Shown: positions 1-6,186, counted from the stretch's first letter. The stretch: DNA of 6,432 bases from Burkholderiales bacterium (GCA_025935595.1 JAICUZ010000157.1:1-6432), one strand, 5' to 3'. Translations and numbers: made by a program. Notes: generated by a model not told the origin, from the sequence alone.

Positions 1-330
1 CCGCGGGTCGTCGCCGAGATGGGTGAGGCGCAGCGGGTGCGCCTCGCGGATCAGGACGCCGAGAATCCCGCGGCCGCGCGGCAGGTCGCCGATCGTCGCC
101 CGTGTCTCCTCGTCGACGCCCGTGGTCACGAAGCGCTCGAGGGCGGCGCCACTCTCGTCGATCACTCCGAGCGCCGCGTACCGCGCGCCGGTGAGGGAGG
201 CCGCCGTCTCGACGATCTTCTGCAGCAGGTTGTCGAGCGAGAGCTCGGAATTGAGCGCGATGCTGGCGTCGATGAGCTGCCGCAGCCGCGAGTCGACCCG
301 CTCGGTGGTCACGGGGCCAACGTTACCCAT
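1..330 (-). CDS. GAF-domain sensor protein, DevS/DosS-like (N-terminal part only)
   Basis: The visible 110 residues start at ATG 330 and run off the left edge, so the C-terminus, including any kinase domain, is not seen. A short leader (MGNVGPVTTERVDSRLR) is followed by a helix containing LNSELSLDNLLQKIVETA (residues 37-54), then GAF-fold sequence with ARYAALGVID (59-68), GVDEETRATIGDLPRGRGIL (81-100) and LIREAHPLRL (103-112 region, cut by the edge). This series is characteristic of the first GAF domain of actinobacterial DevS/DosS/DosT histidine kinases, which bind heme and sense O2, NO or redox state in mycobacteria. The heme-ligand histidine of that family would lie beyond the edge, so heme binding cannot be judged. 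The start codon is only 3 nt after the stop of the preceding gene, so the two are probably co-transcribed. The Shine-Dalgarno is weak, consistent with translational coupling. It could instead be a GAF-containing phosphatase or diguanylate cyclase. Confidence 0.85.
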   Translation of the reverse strand, partial: MGNVGPVTTERVDSRLRQLIDASIALNSELSLDNLLQKIVETAASLTGARYAALGVIDESGAALERFVTTGVDEETRATIGDLPRGRGILGVLIREAHPLRLTHLGDDPR

Positions 331-333
331 CGC

Positions 334-894
334 TCAGCGTCGAGAGGGCACGCGAAACCCAGCGCCGTGCCACGGCGCAGGCTCCGGGAAGTTCGCGGGA
401 CGCAGCCGCAGGTCGCGGAGGAGCAAGCTGCCGGCGAGGACGTCGAGCGTGAGCAGCCCGACGAGGGCTGCGACGTCGAGGGCTGCGTGGTTCCGTGTGA
501 ATTCGACCGCGACGATGAACGCGCTCAAGACGACCAAGGTCAGGGCGATCACTCGGTGGAATCGACCCGCCTCCGAGTGCGGCCACGGATCGAGCGGCCG
601 CACGATCTCGCGACCTTCGTCGGAGTCGGTGCAACGATGCTTCAGGTCGCAGGCGTTGCACACATGCGGTCGTGCGCGGTAGCGGACGAGGCGTCGTTCC
701 CGGTCGAGCTCGTGCGGCCACAACTGCTCGCCCTCCGGACACACCCAGTGATCGTGCCGGTCGTCGTATGTGAAGCCGGCGGTACGAAAGCGGAGGGAAC
801 GCCGGTGCGTGTGCGCCGAGAGCAACTCGAGGACGAACGCCGCCACGACGAGGGCGGCGGCGTACGACACGGCGATCGCGACCTCGGCCGTCAC
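334..894 (-). CDS. Membrane protein with internal four-cysteine zinc-ribbon-like domain
   Basis: This 186-residue protein has no family I can name. It starts at GTG 894, whose GTGA overlaps the norB stop by 4 nt. That overlap, with no good ribosome site, points to translational coupling to norB. Residues 5-25 form a hydrophobic helix. Residues 40-114 are soluble and hold CPEG (C52), CNAC (C79, C82) and C88, spaced C-x26-C-x2-C-x5-C, with surrounding signatures FTYDDRHDHWVCPEG and CTDSDEGREIVRP. Residues 115-133 and about 138-159 are two more likely membrane helices, followed by a basic, Pro-rich tail. The cysteine segment resembles the zinc ribbon found in IS1182-type transposases, but no DDE catalytic domain is present and the flanks are membrane helices. 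I infer a membrane-anchored metal- or redox-binding accessory protein for NorB or the downstream sensor; the function is unknown. The reading frame is supported by abutting both neighbours exactly. Confidence 0.85.
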   Translation of the reverse strand: MTAEVAIAVSYAAALVVAAFVLELLSAHTHRRSLRFRTAGFTYDDRHDHWVCPEGEQLWPHELDRERRLVRYRARPHVCNACDLKHRCTDSDEGREIVRPLDPWPHSEAGRFHRVIALTLVVLSAFIVAVEFTRNHAALDVAALVGLLTLDVLAGSLLLRDLRLRPANFPEPAPWHGAGFRVPSRR

Positions 895-3227
895 ACGAGT
901 CTCGCAGCTGCAGCTTCGTCGGCACCGGCGCGGGGCACGCCTTCCGGCTCCCGCACGACCGTGAACAGGATGTCGTCGGGCTCGTCGAGCGTCACGCGAT
1001 CGACGGTGTACCGGATGCCGAGCCACGCGATGTAGAGAGCGGGTACCGCCCCGCCGGTGATGAAGACGACGTCGCCCGGCAGCCGCAGCCATTCCAGGAG
1101 CGCGTTCGTGTGGTTCGTCAAGAACTTCAGCTCGCGTGCCTCGAAGTAGCCCTTGTCCACCGACTGGTACAGCTGAAGGAGGCCGAGCGGGAGCAGCGTC
1201 GCAAAGCACATCCAGGCCAGGCCGAGATTCGTCGACCAGAAGCAGATCTTCGCCCAGCGCTCCGGCCAGCGCTCGGCCGGAATGAGGTAGCGCAGGCAGA
1301 ACATCGCGAGCCCGAGGGCAAGCATCCCGTACACGCCCATCATCGCCGCGTGGCCGTGGTTCGCGGTCAGCGCCGTTCCGATCTCGTAGTACGAGACGAT
1401 CGGCAGGTTGATCAAGAAGCCGAAGATGCCCGCCCCGAGAAAGTTCCAGAAGCCGACCGAGACGAGGAACATCACGGCCCAGCGGTGGGGGAACGGCACC
1501 GACGAACGCGACTCCTGCTGAACGCCGAGCTGGAGGAACGACCACGCCTCGACCGTGAGGAACGTCAGCGGGATCACCTCGGCGGCGGAGAAGAACGCGC
1601 CGAGCGCCATGTGCTCCGCCGGCTCGCCCGAGAAGTAGACGTGGTGCATCGTCCCGATGACGCCGCCGACCGAGTAGAGGACGATGTCGAGGAAGACGAC
1701 GGTCAGCGCGATCCGTTCTCGGACGACGCCGAGCAGCACGAACATGTACGCGACCATCACGGTCGTGAACAGCTCGAGGAAGTCCTCCACCCAGAGGTGC
1801 ACGACCCAGAAGCGCCAGAACTCCGTGGTCGTGAAGTTGTCGCCGGTCCGCGCGAGCAGACCGACCGCGTAGAACGCCGGGATCGCACAGGCGGCGAGGA
1901 AGAAGAGCCACGGCATGTTTCCGGGATGCTCCGTCGCCAGGCGAGTCCGCAGGACGCGCCAGAGCATCACGACCCAGACCACGAGCCCGATCGAGAGCAG
2001 GATCTGCCAGATCCGGGCGAGGTCGAGGTACTCGAACCCCTGCAGGCCGAACCAGTTCGAGGCGGCGTTCTGGAGCACCCCGTGTACGCCGAGGTACGAG
2101 CCGATCAGCATCCCGAAGACGACGACGGCGAGCGCGCCGAGCAGTGCGAACGCGAGCTTGTCCTGGTGCTTCGGCTCACGGCGCGCGATCATCGGGGCGA
2201 GGAAGATGCCGGCGGCGACGAACGACGTCGCAACCCAGAAGATCGCGAGCTGCACGTGCCAGGTGCGCATCAGGTTGTAGGGAAAGACCTGCGCGAGATC
2301 GAAGCCGAAGAAGTCCGCGATGTCCGCGCGGTAGTGCTGGGCGGCGGCGCCCACGAACGTCTGGATCAGGAACAGCGCCGCCATGACGAAGAAGAACCAC
2401 GAGGTGGCGCGCTGCGCAGGAGTGAGTGCCACGTCGCCGGGCGCGCGGAACGACAGGGTCGCTTGCTCGCGACCGTGCCAGCCGAGCCGGCTTCCCCAGC
2501 GGCCGAACGCTGCGAACAGGATCCCGATCCCGCCGAGGAGCGTGATCAACGAGAGCACCGACCAGACGACGACGTTCGCCGTCGGCCTGTTGTCGACCCG
2601 GGGCTCCGGCGGCCAGTTGTTCGTGTACGAGTAGTCGTGGCCGGGGCGGTCGGCGGCGGCGGCCCATGCCGTCCAGGCGAAGAACGCGGTGAGGTCGTGC
2701 AGCGCGTCCCGGTCGGTGATCGCGTCCGGCTTCAGCCCGTGCTCGGTGGTCGGGTCGGAGAAGAAGCCGCTGTAGTACGGGACGAGCCGCCGGAACGCGG
2801 TCGCCTGCGCCCGTGTGAACCGCAGGACGTGCGTGCTCGAGTCGTAGCGGTTCGTGCGGAAGTCTCGGATCGTCCTCCGCGCTGCCGCGTCCGACTGCGG
2901 AGCGCCGTAGATGCCGCGGACGATGTTCGCGGCGCGGCGGAGGTAGTCGGCGGTGTAGTCGGGCCCGAGGTAGGCGCCGTGGCCGAAGGCGGAGCCGTAC
3001 TCCATGAGGCCGTTGTTCAGGAACACACGCTGGCCGTGGCTCACGTCGTCGCTCGTGAAGAGCGTGGCGCCGGACGGGTCGACGACCCGGGTCGGGACGG
3101 GCGGGTGCGCCATGTACGTGCGGTAGGCGAGCAGCCCGAGAACGAAGAACCCGCACAGGACGACCAGCACGACTGCCTGGATCCACGCCTTCGAGATGAG
3201 GAAGTCGCGACGAGTCGCAGCGGCCAT
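891..3227 (-). CDS. norB: Quinol-dependent nitric oxide reductase (qNOR, single-chain NorB)
   Basis: This integral membrane enzyme of the heme-copper oxidase superfamily reduces 2 NO to N2O with electrons from membrane quinol. The 778-residue length fits single-chain qNOR. An N-terminal helix (residues 15-37) is followed by the qNOR-type periplasmic extension with HGQRVFLNNGLMEYGSAFGHGAYLGPD (64-90). The catalytic core then follows with many membrane helices. Visible ligands are H324 (WHVQ) and H626 for low-spin heme b, H624 for heme b3, and H477, H528 and H529 for the non-heme FeB, with E481 in VVHLWVE as the FeB-site glutamate. No CxxCH motif occurs, so there is no cytochrome c subunit fused, which fits quinol as donor. 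ATG 3227 was chosen over the longer open frame because AGGAGG sits 5 nt upstream and the protein then begins with a basic residue cluster and a membrane helix. No norC, norD or norQ is present in the window. The role could be denitrification or NO detoxification; the context favours detoxification. Confidence 0.97.
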   Translation of the reverse strand: MAAATRRDFLISKAWIQAVVLVVLCGFFVLGLLAYRTYMAHPPVPTRVVDPSGATLFTSDDVSHGQRVFLNNGLMEYGSAFGHGAYLGPDYTADYLRRAANIVRGIYGAPQSDAAARRTIRDFRTNRYDSSTHVLRFTRAQATAFRRLVPYYSGFFSDPTTEHGLKPDAITDRDALHDLTAFFAWTAWAAAADRPGHDYSYTNNWPPEPRVDNRPTANVVVWSVLSLITLLGGIGILFAAFGRWGSRLGWHGREQATLSFRAPGDVALTPAQRATSWFFFVMAALFLIQTFVGAAAQHYRADIADFFGFDLAQVFPYNLMRTWHVQLAIFWVATSFVAAGIFLAPMIARREPKHQDKLAFALLGALAVVVFGMLIGSYLGVHGVLQNAASNWFGLQGFEYLDLARIWQILLSIGLVVWVVMLWRVLRTRLATEHPGNMPWLFFLAACAIPAFYAVGLLARTGDNFTTTEFWRFWVVHLWVEDFLELFTTVMVAYMFVLLGVVRERIALTVVFLDIVLYSVGGVIGTMHHVYFSGEPAEHMALGAFFSAAEVIPLTFLTVEAWSFLQLGVQQESRSSVPFPHRWAVMFLVSVGFWNFLGAGIFGFLINLPIVSYYEIGTALTANHGHAAMMGVYGMLALGLAMFCLRYLIPAERWPERWAKICFWSTNLGLAWMCFATLLPLGLLQLYQSVDKGYFEARELKFLTNHTNALLEWLRLPGDVVFITGGAVPALYIAWLGIRYTVDRVTLDEPDDILFTVVREPEGVPRAGADEAAAARLV

Positions 3228-3232
3228 CGGTG

Positions 3233-3238
3233 CCTCCT
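3233..3238 (-). promoter_or_regulatory. Ribosome binding site of norB
   Basis: A perfect AGGAGG on the minus strand lies 5 nt before ATG 3227. It fixes the norB start and excludes the open extension of that frame up to 3554, which would overlap the hemerythrin gene. Confidence 0.85.
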
Positions 3239-3243
3239 GGCGT

Positions 3244-3298
3244 CGAGTTCTCCGACGGCCCGGGATGATGACAGACGTCTCTCTGCCGCGAGAACTCG
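3244..3298. promoter_or_regulatory. Paired inverted-repeat elements in the norB leader/promoter
   Basis: Plus-strand CGAGTTCTC (3244-3252) and GAGAACTCG (3290-3298) are exact 9-bp reverse complements separated by 37 bp. The distal copy lies inside a perfect palindrome CGAG-AA-CTCG (3289-3298), and the proximal copy reads GAG-TT-CTC (3245-3252). They occupy the only gap (3228-3304) between the hemerythrin gene and norB, with the proximal copy just upstream of the norB ribosome site. This geometry fits two operator sites for a dimeric regulator, or a long-loop hairpin in the leader. It does not match the FNR/NnrR (TTGAT-N4-ATCAA) pattern. No convincing -10/-35 pair is visible, so the presence of a promoter here is inferred. 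Confidence 0.45.
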
Positions 3299-3309
3299 TA
3301 GAAACTACG
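3297..3309. repeat. Small perfect palindrome over the hemerythrin stop codon
   Basis: CGTAG-AAA-CTACG has 5-bp perfect arms and a 3-bp centre. It includes the TAG stop of the hemerythrin-cupin gene (3305-3307) and adjoins the CGAGAACTCG element. The stem is too short, and the sequence after it lacks a U-run, so it is not a credible intrinsic terminator. It may be a third operator-like element, given its shared AG-A-rich-CT shape. Confidence 0.35.
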
Positions 3310-4021
3310 GATTGCGGGCGGCGCGGGAGCGAATCTGCAACGGCGGCCGGCGGCGGTGGACGGAGAGGTACCGCACACCGTGCGTGCCGGCGGAGATGCT
3401 TCGGCGCCGGCCCTTGCCGACGATCAGTGCCTCGCCCCGGCGAAGCTCGGTCGGCTCGCCGTCGATCGTCACCGTCGCCGACCCGTCGACGATGAAGACC
3501 AGGACGTCGAGCTCGTCGTTGACGTGCGCACCCGGCCCGCCGCCGTCGGTCCATGCGAGGAGCGTCGCGTTCAGGTCGTCCGAGGCGAGCCCCCAGAGCG
3601 GCCCTTCCGCTCCTCCGTCGAAGCGGTCGAGCGCGTCCGCGGCGATCTGCTCCAGCAACGGAAAGAGCTCTTGCTCCTCACGCCGCACATGCCGCTCGAG
3701 CAGGTCGGCGAGCTCCACCATGGTTGCGGGCAGGTCGGGCGTCGCCTCGTCGAGTCGTGCGGCGAGCGCATGCAGCTGCTGATGGTCGAGGAGCGCCTGG
3801 ACGACGCCCGGCCGCGCCTCTTCGTTCCCGGCCGCCAGGGGAAACAGCGACTCCTCCTCTTCGCGGAAGTGCGGCAGGGTCACGTCGGCGAAGAACGTCG
3901 CGAATGCAGCGGCGGCAGCTCCGGGGTCGGAGCCGGCGGCTGCGCGCCTCAGGCGGCGCGCTTCGGCCAGGGCATGGTGATGGTCGTGCGAGAGATGGAC
4001 GAGTGCCGGGTGGCGCTTCAT
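3305..4021 (-). CDS. Hemerythrin-like HHE domain fused to a C-terminal cupin
   Basis: This 238-residue soluble protein has two parts. Residues 1-130 form a four-helix hemerythrin-like domain with the expected metal-ligand pattern: HLSHDHHHAL (9-18), LPHFREEEESLFP (49-61), LLDHQQLHAL (78-87) and LLERHVRREEQELFP (108-121). Such domains carry a di-iron centre that binds O2 or NO, or act in iron and nitrosative-stress repair. Residues about 160-225 look like a small cupin barrel: AHVNDELDVLVFIVDGSATV, a turn at IDGEP, then LRRGEALIVGKGRRRSI. The cupin retains H166 and E170 but not the full HxH metal motif, so metal binding there is uncertain. ATG 4021 was chosen because the family-typical MKRHPALVHLSHDHH start follows; it lies 19 nt after the permease stop, with only a weak GGCGAG ribosome site. 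The location just upstream of norB supports a job in NO or iron handling. The tail is Arg-rich (RRRPPLQIRSRAARNP). Confidence 0.9.
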   Translation of the reverse strand: MKRHPALVHLSHDHHHALAEARRLRRAAAGSDPGAAAAAFATFFADVTLPHFREEEESLFPLAAGNEEARPGVVQALLDHQQLHALAARLDEATPDLPATMVELADLLERHVRREEQELFPLLEQIAADALDRFDGGAEGPLWGLASDDLNATLLAWTDGGGPGAHVNDELDVLVFIVDGSATVTIDGEPTELRRGEALIVGKGRRRSISAGTHGVRYLSVHRRRPPLQIRSRAARNP

Positions 4022-4040
4022 GCGCTCGCCAGGGTACGTC

Positions 4041-4775
4041 TCAGGGCGTGCGACGACGGAGGGTGGTCGCGCCGAGGGCGACCGCAACCAGGATCGTCCC
4101 GAGAACGACGGCGACGTCGAGGTGTAGCCGAGTGCCCTCGTCTCCGGTCGCCACGCGTGCGAGCGCGTCGAAGGCATACGGCAGTGGGAGCGCGTCGGCG
4201 ACGATGCGCAACGCGTGCGGCATCCGGTCGTGCGGCACGAACAGTCCCGACAGGAGGATCTGCGGCAGGAGCACGGCCGGCATGAACTGGACGGCCTGGA
4301 ACTCGCTCGTCGCGAACGCGCTCAGAAAGAGGCCGAGCGCGACTCCGAGCAGCGCGTTCGTGACTGCGAGTGCGACGACGAGTGCCGCCGATCCGTGGAC
4401 CGTGACACCGAGCAGGCCGAAGGCGACCGCCGAGGTCACGCAGGTCTGCACCGCTGCGACGAAGGCGAACGCGACCGCGTAGCCGGCGATCAGATCGAGC
4501 TTGGCGAGTGGGAGCGACATGAGGCGCTCGAGCGTCCCGCTCGTGCGCTCGCGCAACATCGTGATCGACGTGATCAAGAACATGATGATCAGCGGGAACA
4601 TGCCGACGAGAGGGACGGCGACGCGCTGGAACGCCGGCCGCTCGGCGTCGAGGATGAAGCGGAGGAGGGCCAGCAGCGCCGGCGGCACGATCACGATGAG
4701 CGCGAGCGAACGACGGTCGCGGCGGAGCTGCTCGAGGACGCGTCGTGCCGTGGCGCGGGTCACGCGTACCGTCAT
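4041..4775 (-). CDS. ABC-2 type transporter, membrane subunit
   Basis: This 244-residue integral membrane protein of the ABC-2 exporter family has six likely membrane helices at about residues 23-41, 52-74, 96-122, 128-153, 162-180 and 219-239. Family hallmarks are the cytoplasmic RERTSGTLERLMSLP segment (76-89), which typically contacts the ATPase, and LLPQILLSGLFVPHDRMP (169-186) followed by LPLPYAFDALARV (196-208). The ATG overlaps the stop of the ATPase gene by 4 nt (ATGA), so the two subunits are co-translated and should form a homodimeric-permease plus ATPase exporter. The substrate cannot be told from the sequence: the family covers drugs, lipids, polysaccharides and the NosFY-type maturation transporters. 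Its placement in an NO-related gene row would allow a NosFY-like accessory role, but no nos gene is visible. The N-terminus is strongly basic. Confidence 0.93.
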   Translation of the reverse strand: MTVRVTRATARRVLEQLRRDRRSLALIVIVPPALLALLRFILDAERPAFQRVAVPLVGMFPLIIMFLITSITMLRERTSGTLERLMSLPLAKLDLIAGYAVAFAFVAAVQTCVTSAVAFGLLGVTVHGSAALVVALAVTNALLGVALGLFLSAFATSEFQAVQFMPAVLLPQILLSGLFVPHDRMPHALRIVADALPLPYAFDALARVATGDEGTRLHLDVAVVLGTILVAVALGATTLRRRTP

Positions 4776-5485
4776 CGCGGCTCCGTCAAGGCGACGAACG
4801 CCGCTTCCAGAGTCGGTGCTGCCGTCCGCGCGCGCAGCTCGGCAGGCGTTCCCTCGGCGAGCATGTTCCCTTCACGCATCAGGAGAAGGCGGTCGCACCG
4901 CTCCGCCTCGTCCATGACGTGCGTCGAGACGAGCAGCGTCGTTCCCGCGTCGGCAAGCCGGTGGAACGTCGCCCACAGCTCACGCCGAAGCAGCGGATCG
5001 AGGCCGACCGTCGGCTCGTCGAGAACGAGCAGGTCGGGTTCGCCGAGCAGTGCCACGGCAAGGGATGCGCGCGACCGCTCGCCCCCCGACAGGTCGCGCA
5101 CGAGGGAGTGCTCGTACTCTCCGAGCCCGACGAGCTCGATCACGTCGCGGACGCGGTCGCGACGATCCATGACGCGGGCGAAGTAGCGGAGGTTCTCGAC
5201 GACCGTCAGGTCGCCGTACACCGACGGAGCCTGGGTCATGTACCCGACGCGCCTGCGGAGCTCGGGCGTCCCGGCCGGGACGGCGAAGATGTGGATCGCT
5301 CCTCCGGCGACGCGCTGCACGCCGACCACCGCTCGCATCAGCGTTGTCTTGCCGCAGCCGCTCGGCCCGAGCAGCCCCGTCACCAGTCCTGCTTCGATCG
5401 TGCAGTCGACGTCCCGAAGGACGAGCCGGTCGCCGCGAATCACGCGCAGCCCGGACACGACGATCGCAGGGCCGGTCTCGCTCAT
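4772..5485 (-). CDS. ABC transporter ATP-binding subunit
   Basis: This 237-residue cytoplasmic ATPase powers the adjoining ABC-2 permease. It shows Walker A GPSGCGKTT (residues 40-48), the Q-loop glutamine in YMTQAP (85), the signature LSGGERSRASLAVAL (132-146), Walker B LLVLDEP (152-158) with the D-loop GLD (161-163), and the switch histidine in VSTHVMDEAE (189). The length and the short C-terminus ending TLEAAFVALTEPR are typical of the CcmA/NatA-like exporter ATPases. ATG 5485 is preferred because MSETG leads directly into the first strand of the fold. An in-frame GTG at 5527 would add 14 residues, but the nearest good ribosome site (AAGGAGG, 5528-5534) abuts that GTG with no spacer and is over 40 nt from ATG 5485, so the start remains uncertain. 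The gene begins 55 nt after the universal stress protein stop and ends in an ATGA overlap with the permease. Confidence 0.93.
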   Translation of the reverse strand: MSETGPAIVVSGLRVIRGDRLVLRDVDCTIEAGLVTGLLGPSGCGKTTLMRAVVGVQRVAGGAIHIFAVPAGTPELRRRVGYMTQAPSVYGDLTVVENLRYFARVMDRRDRVRDVIELVGLGEYEHSLVRDLSGGERSRASLAVALLGEPDLLVLDEPTVGLDPLLRRELWATFHRLADAGTTLLVSTHVMDEAERCDRLLLMREGNMLAEGTPAELRARTAAPTLEAAFVALTEPR

Positions 5486-5527
5486 CACGAGAGGATGACG
5501 TAGTGGAACAGCGGCAGCCGGGCGCAC

Positions 5528-5534
5528 CCTCCTT
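5528..5534 (-). promoter_or_regulatory. Shine-Dalgarno-like AAGGAGG with ambiguous start
   Basis: The minus strand reads AAGGAGG immediately followed by GTG (5527-5525), in frame with the ABC ATPase. The spacer is zero, which is too close for normal initiation at that GTG, while ATG 5485 is 42 nt further on. The motif either marks an unusual start or is a fortuitous match; the ATPase start cannot be settled from sequence alone. Confidence 0.35.
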
Positions 5535-5540
5535 CGACGC

Positions 5541-6026
5541 TCAGACGACAGCGACCGCGGCGGCGCTCGGTGCGTCCGCGACGACGGCGTCGTCGTCGCC
5601 GTGGACGACGAGCACCGGCACAGGGGCGTGATGCAAGACGTGGGTCGACACGCTGCCGTGAATGAGACGGCCGATGCGACCCCAGCCGTGCGCGCCGATG
5701 ATGATCAGCCGCACGTCGCGTTGCGCCGCAGCCTCGCAGAGGTCACGAGCGGGGAGGCCTTCCAGGGGCAGCGTCTCGCATTCGACGCCCGCTTCGCACG
5801 CGCGGTCCCACACAGCCTCGAGCACCTTCTCGACTCGGTCGTGCTCCGCCTTGCGCATCTCGGCGACGACCTCGGCGTATCCGTAGTACCCGTACGAGGG
5901 CACCGAGTGATGCTCGACGCTGACCGCGAGGAGCGGCACGCCGAGCTGCTTCGCGAGGTCGATCGCCTCGCGTGTCGCCGCTTCGGCGGAGGGAGATCCG
6001 TCGGTCGCTAACATGATCGGTTTCAT
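5541..6026 (-). CDS. Universal stress protein (UspA family, ATP-binding type)
   Basis: This 161-residue single-domain cytoplasmic Usp begins with the family-typical MKPIMLATDGSPSAEAA, in which the aspartate of the first strand is D9. The ATP-binding loop G-x2-G-x9-G-S is complete at G111, G114, G124 and S125 (in GAHGWGRIGRLIHGS), followed by VSTHVLHHAPVPVLVV (126-141), so it belongs to the nucleotide-binding branch. A roughly 16-residue acidic then Ala/Val-rich tail extends past the core fold. The ATG at 6026 is well placed, with AAGGAGG 6 nt upstream. It is the first gene of the minus-strand series and faces a divergent acetyltransferase gene. In mycobacteria, Usp genes of this kind belong to the DevR/DosR hypoxia and NO regulon; together with the downstream GAF sensor and norB, this suggests a similar stress role here, which is inference. 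Confidence 0.95.
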   Translation of the reverse strand: MKPIMLATDGSPSAEAATREAIDLAKQLGVPLLAVSVEHHSVPSYGYYGYAEVVAEMRKAEHDRVEKVLEAVWDRACEAGVECETLPLEGLPARDLCEAAAQRDVRLIIIGAHGWGRIGRLIHGSVSTHVLHHAPVPVLVVHGDDDAVVADAPSAAAVAVV

Positions 6027-6032
6027 CTCATG

Positions 6033-6039
6033 CCTCCTT
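6033..6039 (-). promoter_or_regulatory. Ribosome binding site of the universal stress protein gene
   Basis: A perfect AAGGAGG on the minus strand lies 6 nt before ATG 6026, fixing the start. It is one of the two strongest ribosome sites in the window (the other precedes norB), suggesting high expression of the stress protein relative to the genes that follow. Confidence 0.8.
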
Positions 6040-6125
6040 CCGTTATGGCTCCACTGTCCTGCCGGGTCGGCGGTGCGGAATCAGGGCGGGCGCGGCACCC
6101 GCTCCGTAGTTCCCCGCAACGATTG

Positions 6126-6142
6126 ATCGGCGGAGCGCCGAT
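6126..6142. repeat. Inverted repeat, candidate operator
   Basis: ATCGGCG-GAG-CGCCGAT has perfect 7-bp arms and a 3-bp centre. It lies 84 nt after nothing but promoter DNA on the stress-protein side (100 bp from its start) and 33 bp from the acetyltransferase start. It could be a binding site for a dimeric regulator shared by both genes. As an RNA hairpin it lacks a following U-run in either direction, so it is not a terminator. Confidence 0.45.
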
Positions 6143-6153
6143 TCCACGCGCTC

Positions 6154-6186
6154 GGGTGCACCGAACGATGGGTGCATGACAACGAT
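6154..6186 (+). repeat. Near-tandem 16/17-bp direct repeat spanning the acetyltransferase start
   Basis: GGGTGCACCGAACGAT (6154-6169) is followed directly by GGGTGCATGACAACGAT (6170-6186). The two units share GGGTGCA at the start and AACGAT at the end, and the second contains the ATG at 6176. It may be a small duplication that created or moved the start context, or paired half-sites for a regulator. Confidence 0.4.

Larger units (their letters stand above)
6027..6175. promoter_or_regulatory. Divergent intergenic region, stress protein / acetyltransferase
   Basis: These 149 bp separate two divergently transcribed genes and must hold promoters for both, including probably the long minus-strand operon. 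I see no clear sigma-70-type -10/-35 pair on either strand. The region contains a perfect inverted repeat at 6126-6142 and a near-tandem repeat next to the acetyltransferase start, both listed separately. Confidence 0.6.

Noticed and set aside
895..1911. Upstream extension of the cysteine-ribbon protein frame into norB.
   Set aside because: That part is an alternate-frame shadow of norB with Arg/Pro/Ala-rich sequence; the GTG at 894 overlapping the norB stop is the natural start.
3297..3309. Intrinsic terminator after the hemerythrin gene.
   Set aside because: The stem is only 5 bp and no run of U follows, so it is kept only as a palindrome.
3228..3554. N-terminal extension of the norB frame up to 3554.
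   Set aside because: It would overlap most of the cupin part of the hemerythrin gene, reads as Arg-rich low-complexity sequence, and ignores the AGGAGG placed 5 nt before ATG 3227.
1110..3782. An 890-codon open frame on the plus strand opposite norB and the hemerythrin gene.
   Set aside because: Its translation is low-complexity, rich in Arg, Glu, Asp and Pro, with no membrane or domain pattern. Long antisense open frames are expected opposite high-GC genes, and the minus-strand frame encodes an unmistakable NO reductase.
6101..6120. A possible DevR/DosR-type box on the minus strand (GGGGAACTACGG region) ahead of the stress protein.
   Set aside because: The second half lacks the expected complementary arm, so the match to the mycobacterial consensus is too weak to call despite the suggestive gene context.
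6123..6127. TTGAT as an FNR/NnrR half-site in the divergent region.
   Set aside because: No ATCAA half occurs at the required 4-bp spacing, so the match is a chance pentamer.
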